A stretch of DNA of 6,019 bases from JBBRFH01 sp038224615 (GTDB taxonomy: Bacteria > Planctomycetota > Phycisphaerae > Tepidisphaerales > Tepidisphaeraceae). Numbering within the stretch: position 1 is the first letter of the stretch; every line of letters starts with the position of its first letter. The stretch is taken from positions 1 through 6,019 of the forward strand of contig JBBRFH010000218.1 of the NCBI GenBank assembly GCA_038224615.1. Reading direction: 5' to 3'. The notes under the pieces were generated by a model, which saw only the letters and a list, made by a program, of their open reading frames with translations, was not told where the DNA came from and ran no database searches. Both the position numbers and the translations under genes were made by a program. Positions 1 to 5,931 of the stretch are shown here, piece by piece.

Positions 1-1275
1 TGGCGAGGCGGCCAGCCGCTGGATCTCAAGGGCACCGTCGGCCGCATCGGCGCGCAGACGGTCAAGCAGGTGATGATCCAGCTCATCCGCCAGGATGAGC
101 GCGGCAGCATCTACGAAGAGTACAAGGACCGCGTCGGCCAGATCAGCACCGGCACGATCAGCCGCATCGAAGGCAGCACCATCATCGTCGCGCTCGGCCG
201 CTCCGAAGGCATCATGCCACGCTCGGAGCAAATCCCCGGCGAACAACACCAGGTCGGCGAGCGCATCCAGGCGCTGATCACCGAAGTCCGCGACACGCCC
301 AGCCAGATCAAGATCATCCTCAGCCGCTCGCACCCGGAATTGATCCGGCGTCTGTTCGAGCGCGAGGTGCCCGAAGTGCAGGAGCGCACCATCGAAATCA
401 AGGCGCTGGCCCGCGAGCCGGGTTTCCGAACCAAGATCGCCGTCAGCTCGATCGACAGCAAGGTTGACGCCGTCGGCGCGTGCGTCGGCGTCCGCGGCAG
501 CCGCATTAAGAATATCGTCGAAGAGCTCGGCGGCGAGAAGATCGACATCGTTCGCTGGAACGAGTCGTCGCAGATCCTCATCAGCAACGCGCTTAAGCCC
601 GCCGAAGTCGCCGAAGTCAGCCTGTGCTTTGAACTCGGCCGTGCGACGGTGATCGTCAACGAAGACCAGCTATCGCTCGCCATCGGCAAGCGTGGGCAGA
701 ACGTGCGGCTTGCCGCCCGTCTGACCGGCTGGGACGTCGACATCCTCACGCCGCCGGAGTTTAAGAAGACCGTCACGCGGCTGGACGCGACGCTCAAGAG
801 TGTCGAAGGCGTCACCCAGGAGATGGTCGACAAGATCATCGCCTTGGGTCTGATCGACGTGCGCGACGTTGAGGAAGTCGGCGAGACGCCGTTGATCAAC
901 GAAGTGGGCATGACCGAGGAGATGGCCGAGCAGTGCGTCGATCGTGCGATCGAAGAGGCCAAGCTGGTCATCAAGGAAACCGAGGCCGAGAAGGCAGAGA
1001 AGGCGCGGACCAAGGCGTCCGGCGGGGTCGACCTGCTGGCGGCGTTGGGCGCGGCAAGCGGTCGCTCGGCATCAGCATCCGCGCCCGCGCCCGTCGCCGA
1101 CGAAGGCGATGCGGCCAAGTACGCGACAACGGTGCAAGCGCCCGGTACCGACCTTCTCGAACTGGCCCAGGCCGGCGCAGCGCCGGAATCGGGCGTCACC
1201 GAGAATGACGCCGTACCGGAAGTCGCACCGGACGGCGAAGAACGTGCAGCAACGGAAGAGACGACGAACGTGTAG
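1..1275 (+). CDS. nusA: Transcription termination/antitermination factor NusA (5'-truncated by window edge)
   Basis: NusA binds RNA polymerase and nascent RNA and modulates pausing, termination and antitermination. The frame is open to base 1, so the start lies upstream; 424 residues are visible and roughly 100 of the N-terminal domain are missing. The GTG at 70 is internal, not a start: the residues before it (GRIGAQTVKQV, visible residues 14-24) are the conserved end of the NusA N-terminal domain. Next come an S1 domain (from about residue 46), KH1 with loop GVRG (163-166), and KH2 with loop GKRG (229-232) inside the typical LSLAIGKRGQNVRLA stretch. A helix-hairpin-helix-like region follows (about 267-310), then a charged Glu/Lys segment and an Ala-rich acidic tail of about 90 residues. 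I see no duplicated E. coli-style acidic repeats. The gene is first in the visible operon; infB follows after 107 bases. Identification is secure. Confidence 0.97.
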   Translation, partial: WRGGQPLDLKGTVGRIGAQTVKQVMIQLIRQDERGSIYEEYKDRVGQISTGTISRIEGSTIIVALGRSEGIMPRSEQIPGEQHQVGERIQALITEVRDTPSQIKIILSRSHPELIRRLFEREVPEVQERTIEIKALAREPGFRTKIAVSSIDSKVDAVGACVGVRGSRIKNIVEELGGEKIDIVRWNESSQILISNALKPAEVAEVSLCFELGRATVIVNEDQLSLAIGKRGQNVRLAARLTGWDVDILTPPEFKKTVTRLDATLKSVEGVTQEMVDKIIALGLIDVRDVEEVGETPLINEVGMTEEMAEQCVDRAIEEAKLVIKETEAEKAEKARTKASGGVDLLAALGAASGRSASASAPAPVADEGDAAKYATTVQAPGTDLLELAQAGAAPESGVTENDAVPEVAPDGEERAATEETTNV

Positions 1276-1282
1276 TTTGGAA

Positions 1283-1365
1283 GAATGTCGAATGACGAAT
1301 GCCGAATGTCGAATGCGGAAAACCGCACCGGCTGATCGACACTCTGAACTCGGCACTCGACATTC
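1283..1365. repeat. Heptad palindrome E1 in the nusA-infB gap
   Basis: This is an imperfect inverted repeat built from 7-base units. The left arm repeats GAATGTC/GAATGAC-type units from 1283. The right arm (1338-1365), reverse-complemented, matches the outer 28 bases of the left arm (1283-1310) at 22 positions. A tight perfect hairpin, GCGG-AAAA-CCGC (1315-1326), lies near the centre. Read in a shifted phase, the left arm is four units of GNCGAAT followed by GC (1287-1316), the same plan as E2 and E3. There is no stop codon in the infB frame, so the repeat produces a spurious N-terminal extension of that reading frame from an ATG at 1299. I recall translated forms of such heptads as spurious peptides in Planctomycetes and Verrucomicrobia databases, but could not check this. 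Confidence 0.85.
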
Positions 1366-1370
1366 ACCTT

Positions 1371-1375
1371 AGGAG
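1371..1375 (+). promoter_or_regulatory. infB ribosome binding site (decides the TTG start)
   Basis: AGGAG lies 7 bases before the TTG at 1383, an ideal Shine-Dalgarno spacing. It decides the start in favour of TTG 1383 over the in-frame ATG at 1299, which lies inside repeat E1 with no such site. The E1 stem ends only 5 bases upstream, so its folding could influence access to this site. Confidence 0.85.
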
Positions 1376-1382
1376 TTTGGTT

Positions 1383-4268
1383 TTGGCTAAAGGCATTCGA
1401 GTCAATCAGGTCGCCAAGGAGCTTGGGATCGAGAGCAAGGTCATCCTTGAGAAGTTTCGCAGGGAAGATCCGCCCATCGAAGTTCCGAATCACCAGAGCA
1501 CGATCTCGCTCGGCTTGGCCGAGACGATCCGTGAGTGGTTCACGAACGGTGAGCTGAACGAGCTGATCAAGCAGCACACCGCCACCGGCGATCACTCCGG
1601 TGCCAAAAAGAAGAAGCCCGCTTCAAAGAAGAAGGCCGGCGAAGAAGGTTCGTCCGAAGACGACGGCGGTGGCGTTGCCACGCTCGTCGCCGAGCACGAA
1701 CCGATTCCTGTCACCAGCGAGTCCGCGCCTGCCGATTCCACGACCGAAGAGACGTCGCTGACGTCCATCGTCGACGAAGCCGAGCCTCAAACCGAGGCCC
1801 TGCCCGCAGCGCCGATTGAAGCGGCGCCAGTCGCGCCGACGGAAACCGTGGACGAAATCGTGGCGACGCCCGACTCGACGATCGCGACGATCCCCGCCCC
1901 GGTCGCGCCGCCGACGCCCGCTGCTCCGCATGCACCTGCCCCGGCGGTGCCGCATGCCACCCATGCCACGCATTTCGGTCCCAAGGTCATCACCCCGCAG
2001 GCGCCGGCACGTCCGACGGTGCGGCTCGAGAAGCCCAGCGCGTCGCGCCCCGAGCGACCGCGCGTGATCGCCGCCACCCCGTTCGTACCCAAGCCGGCCG
2101 AACTGCAAGGCCCGAAGCTCGTCCGCGAAGAGCAACCCGACATCGTCTCCGCCCCGCGCAAAAAGCTCGCCCCCGGCCAAGGCCAAGGCGGCGGCGGCGC
2201 GATGCAGGTCCCGGCCCGAGGTGGCCGCGGCGTTCGCGTCGTGGAAGAAGAGGAAGGCGACAGCAAGAAAGCCGGCGCCGCCGCCAAGGGTGGCAAGCCC
2301 GTGCCCGGCGCGCGTCGCCGCGCACCGGACGGCCGTCGTGGTGAGGCGGACGAGAAGCTCCGTGAGTTCTCCGACGCCGATCTCAAGGATCGCGCCGATC
2401 GCATCCTGGCTGCCTCTGCGGCGCGTCAGGCTACGGACATCCACCTCCGCAAGACCGAGGCTCGCGGCACGCACATCCAGGCCCGCACCGTCGCCCAGCG
2501 CGGCGGCATCCTGGAAGTGGACGAGCCGATCACCGTCCGCTCGCTCTCGGCGGATCTCGGCGTGAAGACCAACGAGTTGATGGGCAAGCTGATGCGCAAG
2601 GGCATCTTTGCCAGCATTAACCAGGGCCTCGATTTCGACACCGCCGCACTGCTGTCGCTCGACTACAACGTCGAACTGCGCATCCGTAAGCAGCCGACGC
2701 TCGAAGAGCAGTTGATGGGCGAGTTCGACGTGCGCAGCGCTGCGTCGACCAACAAGCATGTGCGGCCCCCGGTCGTCACGATTCTTGGCCACGTCGATCA
2801 CGGCAAGACATCACTGCTCGACAGGATCCGCAGCGCCAACGTCGCCGCAGGCGAAGCCGGTGGCATCACGCAGCACATCGCGGCGTGGCAGGTGCAGCTC
2901 GGCGAGAAGAAGGTCACCTTCATCGACACCCCGGGTCACCAGGCCTTCACCGCGATGCGTGCTCGTGGCGCCAACATGACCGACGTTGTCGTTCTCGTGG
3001 TCGATGCCGCCCAGGGTATCCAGCCACAGACGACCGAGTCGATCAACCACGCGAAGGCGGCCGGCGTGCCGATCGTCGTCGCGATGAGCAAGATTGATCG
3101 CCCGGACGCCAACCCCGACATGGTGCTCGGCCAACTGGCCGGTGCCGGTCTCAACCCGGTCGAGTGGGGCGGCGACGTCGAAGTCGTCCGCACCTCGGCG
3201 ACCACCGGGCAGGGCATCCCCGAACTGATCGAAATCCTCGACTACCAGGCCGAGCTTCGTGAACTCAAGGCCGACCCGGATTCGCCCGCCCGCGGCACCG
3301 TCATCGAATCGCGCATGGACGCCGGGCTTGGCCCGATCGCCACCGTGCTCGTGCAGGACGGCACCCTCATGGTCGGCGACGTCGTTCTCGCCGGCCAGGG
3401 TTACGGGCGTATCCGCTCGCTGCGGGATGACCGGATGAAGCCGGTCGACCAGGCAGGCCCGAGCACGCCGATCATCATCAGCGGTCTGAACGAGTTGCCC
3501 CAGGCGGGCGATAAGTTCTACGAGATCGCCGACGTCGATCGTGCCCGTTCGATCTCCGCCGAACGCGTCAACAGCGAGCGCGCTTTGGCGCTGGCAAACA
3601 AGACGCAGGTGTCGCTGGACTCGATCTACGGCCAGATGAAGACGGCCCAGATCAAGACGATCAACCTCATCATCAAGGCCGACGTGCAAGGCTCGGTCGA
3701 GACACTGCAAAAGACCGTCACCGACCAGAACACCGAAGAGGTGCGCGTGAAGGTCATTCACGCGGCGGCCGGTCCGATCAGCGAGAGCGACGTCGAACTC
3801 GCCGACGCCAGCAGTGCGGTCATCATCGGCTTCCACGTCGTCGCCGACGAGGCCGCCCGGTCGATGGCCGAGCAACGCCGGATCGAGATTCGCACTTACC
3901 GCGTCATCTACGAGATCTTTGACGATCTCAAGAAGGCGCTGTCGGGCATGCTCGCCCCGGAAGTCCGCGAGAAACTCCACGGCCACGTCGAAGTGCGGCA
4001 GATCTTCAAGGTCAGCCGTCTCGGCAACATCGCCGGCTGTTTCGTCACCGACGGCCACGTCCAGCGCGGCAGCAAGATCCGCCTCACTCGCGACGGCAAG
4101 ATCATCACCGAAGACCTCGCCATCGAGACGCTCAAACGCCTCAAGGACGACGCCAAGGAAGTCAAGGCCGGCTTCGAGTGCGGCATCAAGATCGCCGGCT
4201 ACGACGACATCAAGATCGGCGATATCTTCGAGGCGTATATTCGGGAGACGATTCAGCGAACGCTCTAA
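1383..4268 (+). CDS. infB: Translation initiation factor IF-2
   Basis: IF-2 is the GTPase that brings fMet-tRNA to the 30S subunit and promotes subunit joining. The start is TTG 1383, giving 961 residues that begin MAKGIRVNQVAKELG, a typical IF-2 N-terminus, behind a good AGGAG site. Domains: an IF2_N module at residues 1-55; a long Lys-, then Ala/Pro- and Gly-rich linker to about 345; a second IF2_N module at about 380-433 (DEPITVRSLSADLGVK); and a G domain from about 462 with G1 GHVDHGKT (469-476), switch motif GGITQH, G3 DTPGH (515-519), and G5 SATTGQGI. Domain II starts near 637, domain III near 760, and the C-terminal tRNA-binding barrel ends with ECGIKIAGYDDIKIGD. The G4 motif is oddly SKID (569-572) rather than NKID. 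E1 lies just upstream and E2 starts 2 bases after the stop. Identification is secure. Confidence 0.98.
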   Translation: MAKGIRVNQVAKELGIESKVILEKFRREDPPIEVPNHQSTISLGLAETIREWFTNGELNELIKQHTATGDHSGAKKKKPASKKKAGEEGSSEDDGGGVATLVAEHEPIPVTSESAPADSTTEETSLTSIVDEAEPQTEALPAAPIEAAPVAPTETVDEIVATPDSTIATIPAPVAPPTPAAPHAPAPAVPHATHATHFGPKVITPQAPARPTVRLEKPSASRPERPRVIAATPFVPKPAELQGPKLVREEQPDIVSAPRKKLAPGQGQGGGGAMQVPARGGRGVRVVEEEEGDSKKAGAAAKGGKPVPGARRRAPDGRRGEADEKLREFSDADLKDRADRILAASAARQATDIHLRKTEARGTHIQARTVAQRGGILEVDEPITVRSLSADLGVKTNELMGKLMRKGIFASINQGLDFDTAALLSLDYNVELRIRKQPTLEEQLMGEFDVRSAASTNKHVRPPVVTILGHVDHGKTSLLDRIRSANVAAGEAGGITQHIAAWQVQLGEKKVTFIDTPGHQAFTAMRARGANMTDVVVLVVDAAQGIQPQTTESINHAKAAGVPIVVAMSKIDRPDANPDMVLGQLAGAGLNPVEWGGDVEVVRTSATTGQGIPELIEILDYQAELRELKADPDSPARGTVIESRMDAGLGPIATVLVQDGTLMVGDVVLAGQGYGRIRSLRDDRMKPVDQAGPSTPIIISGLNELPQAGDKFYEIADVDRARSISAERVNSERALALANKTQVSLDSIYGQMKTAQIKTINLIIKADVQGSVETLQKTVTDQNTEEVRVKVIHAAAGPISESDVELADASSAVIIGFHVVADEAARSMAEQRRIEIRTYRVIYEIFDDLKKALSGMLAPEVREKLHGHVEVRQIFKVSRLGNIAGCFVTDGHVQRGSKIRLTRDGKIITEDLAIETLKRLKDDAKEVKAGFECGIKIAGYDDIKIGDIFEAYIRETIQRTL

Positions 4269-4270
4269 CA

Positions 4271-4342
4271 GTCGATGGTCAATAGTTGATAGTCGATAGC
4301 AGAATGCATTGGGCTATCGACTATCAACTAGTAGCTATCAAC
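4271..4342. repeat. Heptad palindrome E2 in the infB-ylxP gap
   Basis: A 72-base palindrome has two 30-base arms (4271-4300 and 4313-4342) around a 12-base loop. Each arm is four 7-base units (consensus GTYGATA) followed by GC at the loop. The inner 18 bases of the arms (4283-4300 and 4313-4330) are a perfect inverted repeat; over all 30 positions 25 match. In RNA this would be a strong hairpin. There is no T-tract after it, so it is not a classical intrinsic terminator, and co-transcription with downstream genes remains plausible. The right arm supplies an in-frame TAG (4332-4334) just upstream of the DUF503 start, and 17 of its bases recur exactly in E3. Confidence 0.92.
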
Positions 4343-4349
4343 TCCTGCA

Positions 4350-4631
4350 ATGCACGTTGGAATCCTGCAGTTGGACCTGTCAATTCCGGACGCCCAGTCG
4401 CTGAAAGACAAGCGCCGGGCGATCCTCAGCCTCAAGGACCGCATCGCCAACGGCCACAATGTCAGCGTGGCCGAAGTCGACCGGATGGACGAACACCAGC
4501 GCTGCATCATGGGCATCGCAATGGTCAGCAACGATAAGCGTTATGTGGAAGGCGGGCTGAGCAAGATCGTCGACATGGTTCGGATGGATGCCGGTGTGAA
4601 TTTGCTGGATTACCAGATCGAGATGCTATGA
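4350..4631 (+). CDS. ylxP: DUF503 family protein (YlxP-like)
   Basis: The 93-residue product matches the DUF503 family in length and pattern: an N-terminal MHVGILQLDLSIPDAQSLKDKR strand-helix signature, a central VAEVDRMDEHQRC segment, and a C-terminal strand ending DYQIEML. These are small, probably cytosolic alpha/beta proteins of unknown function, found between infB and rbfA in Bacillus and many other bacteria. The same position here supports the call. The ATG is fixed by an in-frame TAG at 4332 and by the conserved N-terminus. No Shine-Dalgarno sequence is visible in the 7 bases between repeat E2 and the ATG, which is unusual for this operon. The stop overlaps the next gene's start as ATGA (4628-4631). 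A role in ribosome or tRNA function is suggested only by neighbourhood. Confidence 0.92.
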   Translation: MHVGILQLDLSIPDAQSLKDKRRAILSLKDRIANGHNVSVAEVDRMDEHQRCIMGIAMVSNDKRYVEGGLSKIVDMVRMDAGVNLLDYQIEML

Positions 4632-4795
4632 GCACACCTTTGCTGACGAACGCGCTTGTCATGTTGATCACGTTGGCGCTGCTTGCATCCATCGCTTATT
4701 TGTTCTGGTTTTTTGCGTTCCAGAAAAAACGTGAAGAACCGCGCGGTTTTGAAGTCGTCGGACCGGAAGATGCCGATCGTCAGGAATTGAAATGA
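4628..4795 (+). CDS. Small single-pass membrane protein, 55 residues, function unknown
   Basis: An ATG at 4628 overlaps the DUF503 stop (ATGA), and its own TGA (4793-4795) overlaps the rbfA ATG (4792-4794), again as ATGA. This double coupling, in a third reading frame and exactly filling the space between two secure genes, is the main evidence that it is real. The first 32 residues carry no charge and include a hydrophobic run at about 9-31 with an aromatic end (YLFWFFAF), a convincing transmembrane helix. It is followed by QKKREEPR and a soluble acidic tail ending DADRQELK. The positive-inside rule puts the C-terminus in the cytoplasm. There is no cysteine and no lipobox or clear signal-peptidase site, so it is probably an anchored protein. 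I do not recognise the family. It is easily missed by annotation length cut-offs. Confidence 0.8.
   Translation: MSTPLLTNALVMLITLALLASIAYLFWFFAFQKKREEPRGFEVVGPEDADRQELK
4782..4786 (+). promoter_or_regulatory. rbfA ribosome binding site
   Basis: AGGAA lies 5 bases before the rbfA ATG at 4792, inside the last codons of the small membrane protein gene. It supports the 4792 start and allows rbfA both direct initiation and coupling to the upstream ATGA overlap. Confidence 0.7.
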
Positions 4796-5220
4796 ATCGC
4801 AGAATGGAAATGGTCGGCAGCACGCTGCATAAGGAGCTGATGAGCATCATCATGCGCGAGTTGAACGACCCGCGCCTGGATGGCTCGTTCCCCAGCATTA
4901 CGCGTGTGAAAGTCGCCGCCGATCTCGGCACCGCCGACGTTTACGTCACACTGATGGGCACCGACGGCAAGCAGACCGCCGCGTTGAACGCCCTCAAGCA
5001 CTCGGCCGGGATGCTGCGGCAGAAGCTGCAGAAGTCGTTGCCGATGCGGACGATCCCTTTCCTGCGGTTTCACATCGACGAGGCGCTGAAAAAGGAAATC
5101 AGCGTGCTGCAGTTGATCGACAAAGCCGTCCAGGAAGAAGACGAACTCAAGGCGTCGCGCGAGCCTGAACCGACCGCGACGGACGCCGACGCCGAGCCGG
5201 CAAAAGTTGATAATCCATAG
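4792..5220 (+). CDS. rbfA: 30S ribosome-binding factor RbfA
   Basis: RbfA is a small KH-fold protein that binds the immature 30S subunit near the 16S rRNA 5' helix and helps late 30S maturation, especially in the cold. The 142-residue product shows family hallmarks: an N-terminal helix with HKELMSIIMRELNDPRL (the conserved E-x-x-D-P-R), then ITRVKVAADLGTADVYVTLMG, a helix with ALNALKHSAGMLRQKL, and the strand RTIPFLRFHIDEALKK. The start is fixed by a good AGGAA site and by overlap with the upstream gene. The last 25 or so residues form an acidic Glu/Asp/Pro/Ala tail. The final codons (VDNP) and the TAG stop lie within the left arm of repeat E3, so the C-terminus appears to have been reshaped by that element. 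Core residues are unaffected. Confidence 0.96.
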   Translation: MNRRMEMVGSTLHKELMSIIMRELNDPRLDGSFPSITRVKVAADLGTADVYVTLMGTDGKQTAALNALKHSAGMLRQKLQKSLPMRTIPFLRFHIDEALKKEISVLQLIDKAVQEEDELKASREPEPTATDADAEPAKVDNP

Positions 5221-5277
5221 TTGATCGTCAATCGCGAAACGCTTTCTGCTATCGACTATCAACTGACAACGATCGAC
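5206..5277. repeat. Heptad palindrome E3, overlapping the rbfA 3' end
   Basis: This element has the same architecture and the same 72-base size as E2: two 30-base arms (5206-5235 and 5248-5277) around a 12-base loop, each arm being four 7-base units ending in GC at the loop. The arms match at 20 of 30 positions, so it is more decayed than E2. The inner 17 bases of the right arm (5248-5264, GCTATCGACTATCAACT) are identical to 4313-4329 in E2. The left arm contains the last four codons and the stop of rbfA. No T-tract follows. Confidence 0.85.
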
Positions 5278-5312
5278 TTTCGGAAATGAACTGAGCAGCA
5301 GCAGAACCAATC

Positions 5313-5924
5313 ATGAAGAACGCCACCAAGCATGCCGACAATCTCCGCAGCCTGTTCAAAAAGCTGCTCAAGGAAGGAAAGCCCGAGCCGAAGCAGGCGG
5401 TTGAACCGCTGCGCGCATTGGTCCTCGGCATCCTCAGCTTCGACACCGCCGACAGCCGCGCCCAGCAGGCGATGGAGATCATCGACCGCGAGTTCGTCGA
5501 CATCAACGAGCTGCGCGTCGCCACCGAGTTGGAGGTCATCGAGATCATCAGCCCGAAGTATCCGCAGATCGAGCAGCGGGCGCTGATGTTCCACGCGACG
5601 CTCAACCAGATCTTCGAGAAGGAACACACGCTGAGCTTCGAGCGCATCAAGACGCTTGGGAAGAAAGAAGCCCGGGCGATGATCAAGGAACTGCCCGAGA
5701 TGTCGCCGTTCGTTGAAGGCTACACCACGCTCTACGGCTTCGACTCCGGCGCGATCCCCATCGACGACTCGATCCTCGAACTACTGAAGGAAAGCGACAC
5801 CATCGAGGCCGAGACGACGCACGATGAAGCGCAGAAATTCATCGAATCGCAGCTCAAGGCTGACGAAATGTACGACTTCTACTTCGTCGCCCGCCGGTCC
5901 GTGCTGGCGAAGAAGGCAAAGTAA
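5313..5924 (+). CDS. Divergent endonuclease III-like (HhH-GPD fold) protein, probably lacking lyase chemistry
   Basis: The product is 203 residues, close to E. coli Nth (211). EndoIII-type enzymes excise damaged pyrimidines and nick the abasic site in base-excision repair. By eye, several blocks align: PLRALVLGILSFDTADSRAQQA with the first helices; LPEMSPFVEGY (127-137) at the place of the LPGVGRKTA hairpin; IPIDDSILELL (149-158) at the place of VDTHIFRV, keeping the catalytic Asp position (Asp151); and ADEMYDFYFVARRSVLAKKAK with the final helix before the iron-sulfur loop. The HhH glycines are gone, the catalytic Lys position holds Phe133, and there is no cysteine anywhere, so no 4Fe-4S cluster. 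It could be a monofunctional glycosylase, a non-catalytic DNA binder or another helical protein. The ATG at 5313 has only a weak ribosome site; E3 ends 35 bases upstream. The homology is by eye and moderate in certainty. Confidence 0.6.
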   Translation: MKNATKHADNLRSLFKKLLKEGKPEPKQAVEPLRALVLGILSFDTADSRAQQAMEIIDREFVDINELRVATELEVIEIISPKYPQIEQRALMFHATLNQIFEKEHTLSFERIKTLGKKEARAMIKELPEMSPFVEGYTTLYGFDSGAIPIDDSILELLKESDTIEAETTHDEAQKFIESQLKADEMYDFYFVARRSVLAKKAK

Positions 5925-5931
5925 CTTCGAT

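Noticed and set aside
1283..1365. CRISPR array or direct-repeat array
   Set aside because: The 7-base units are contiguous and arranged as a palindrome. There are no spacers and no repeats of CRISPR length.
1299..1382. ATG 1299 as the infB start
   Set aside because: It lies inside repeat E1, lacks a ribosome site and adds residues unlike any IF-2 N-terminus. TTG 1383 has AGGAG at 7 bases and gives MAKGIRV.
111..1595. Long minus-strand open frame of 494 codons opposite nusA and infB
   Set aside because: It is a GC-bias shadow: the product is Ser/Arg-rich low-complexity sequence with no domain, and it runs through E1 and two secure + strand genes.
1590..2420. Low-complexity Lys, Ala/Pro and Gly-rich linker of IF-2 as an inserted domain
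   Set aside because: Variable, disordered linkers between IF2_N modules and the G domain are normal in long IF-2 forms. The frame and codon bias are continuous.
1623..4058. Long minus-strand open frames opposite infB (1623-2801 and 2811-4058)
   Set aside because: Antisense shadows of a secure IF-2 gene, rich in Arg/Gly/Asp with no recognisable motif and no plausible ribosome site.
4271..4342. E2 as an intrinsic terminator after infB
   Set aside because: The stem is strong but AT-rich and no T-tract follows. The tightly packed downstream genes suggest read-through.
4286..4537. Frame with a start in E2 running across the DUF503 gene
   Set aside because: It is a shifted frame over a recognisable DUF503 protein, and its first residues are translated heptad repeat.
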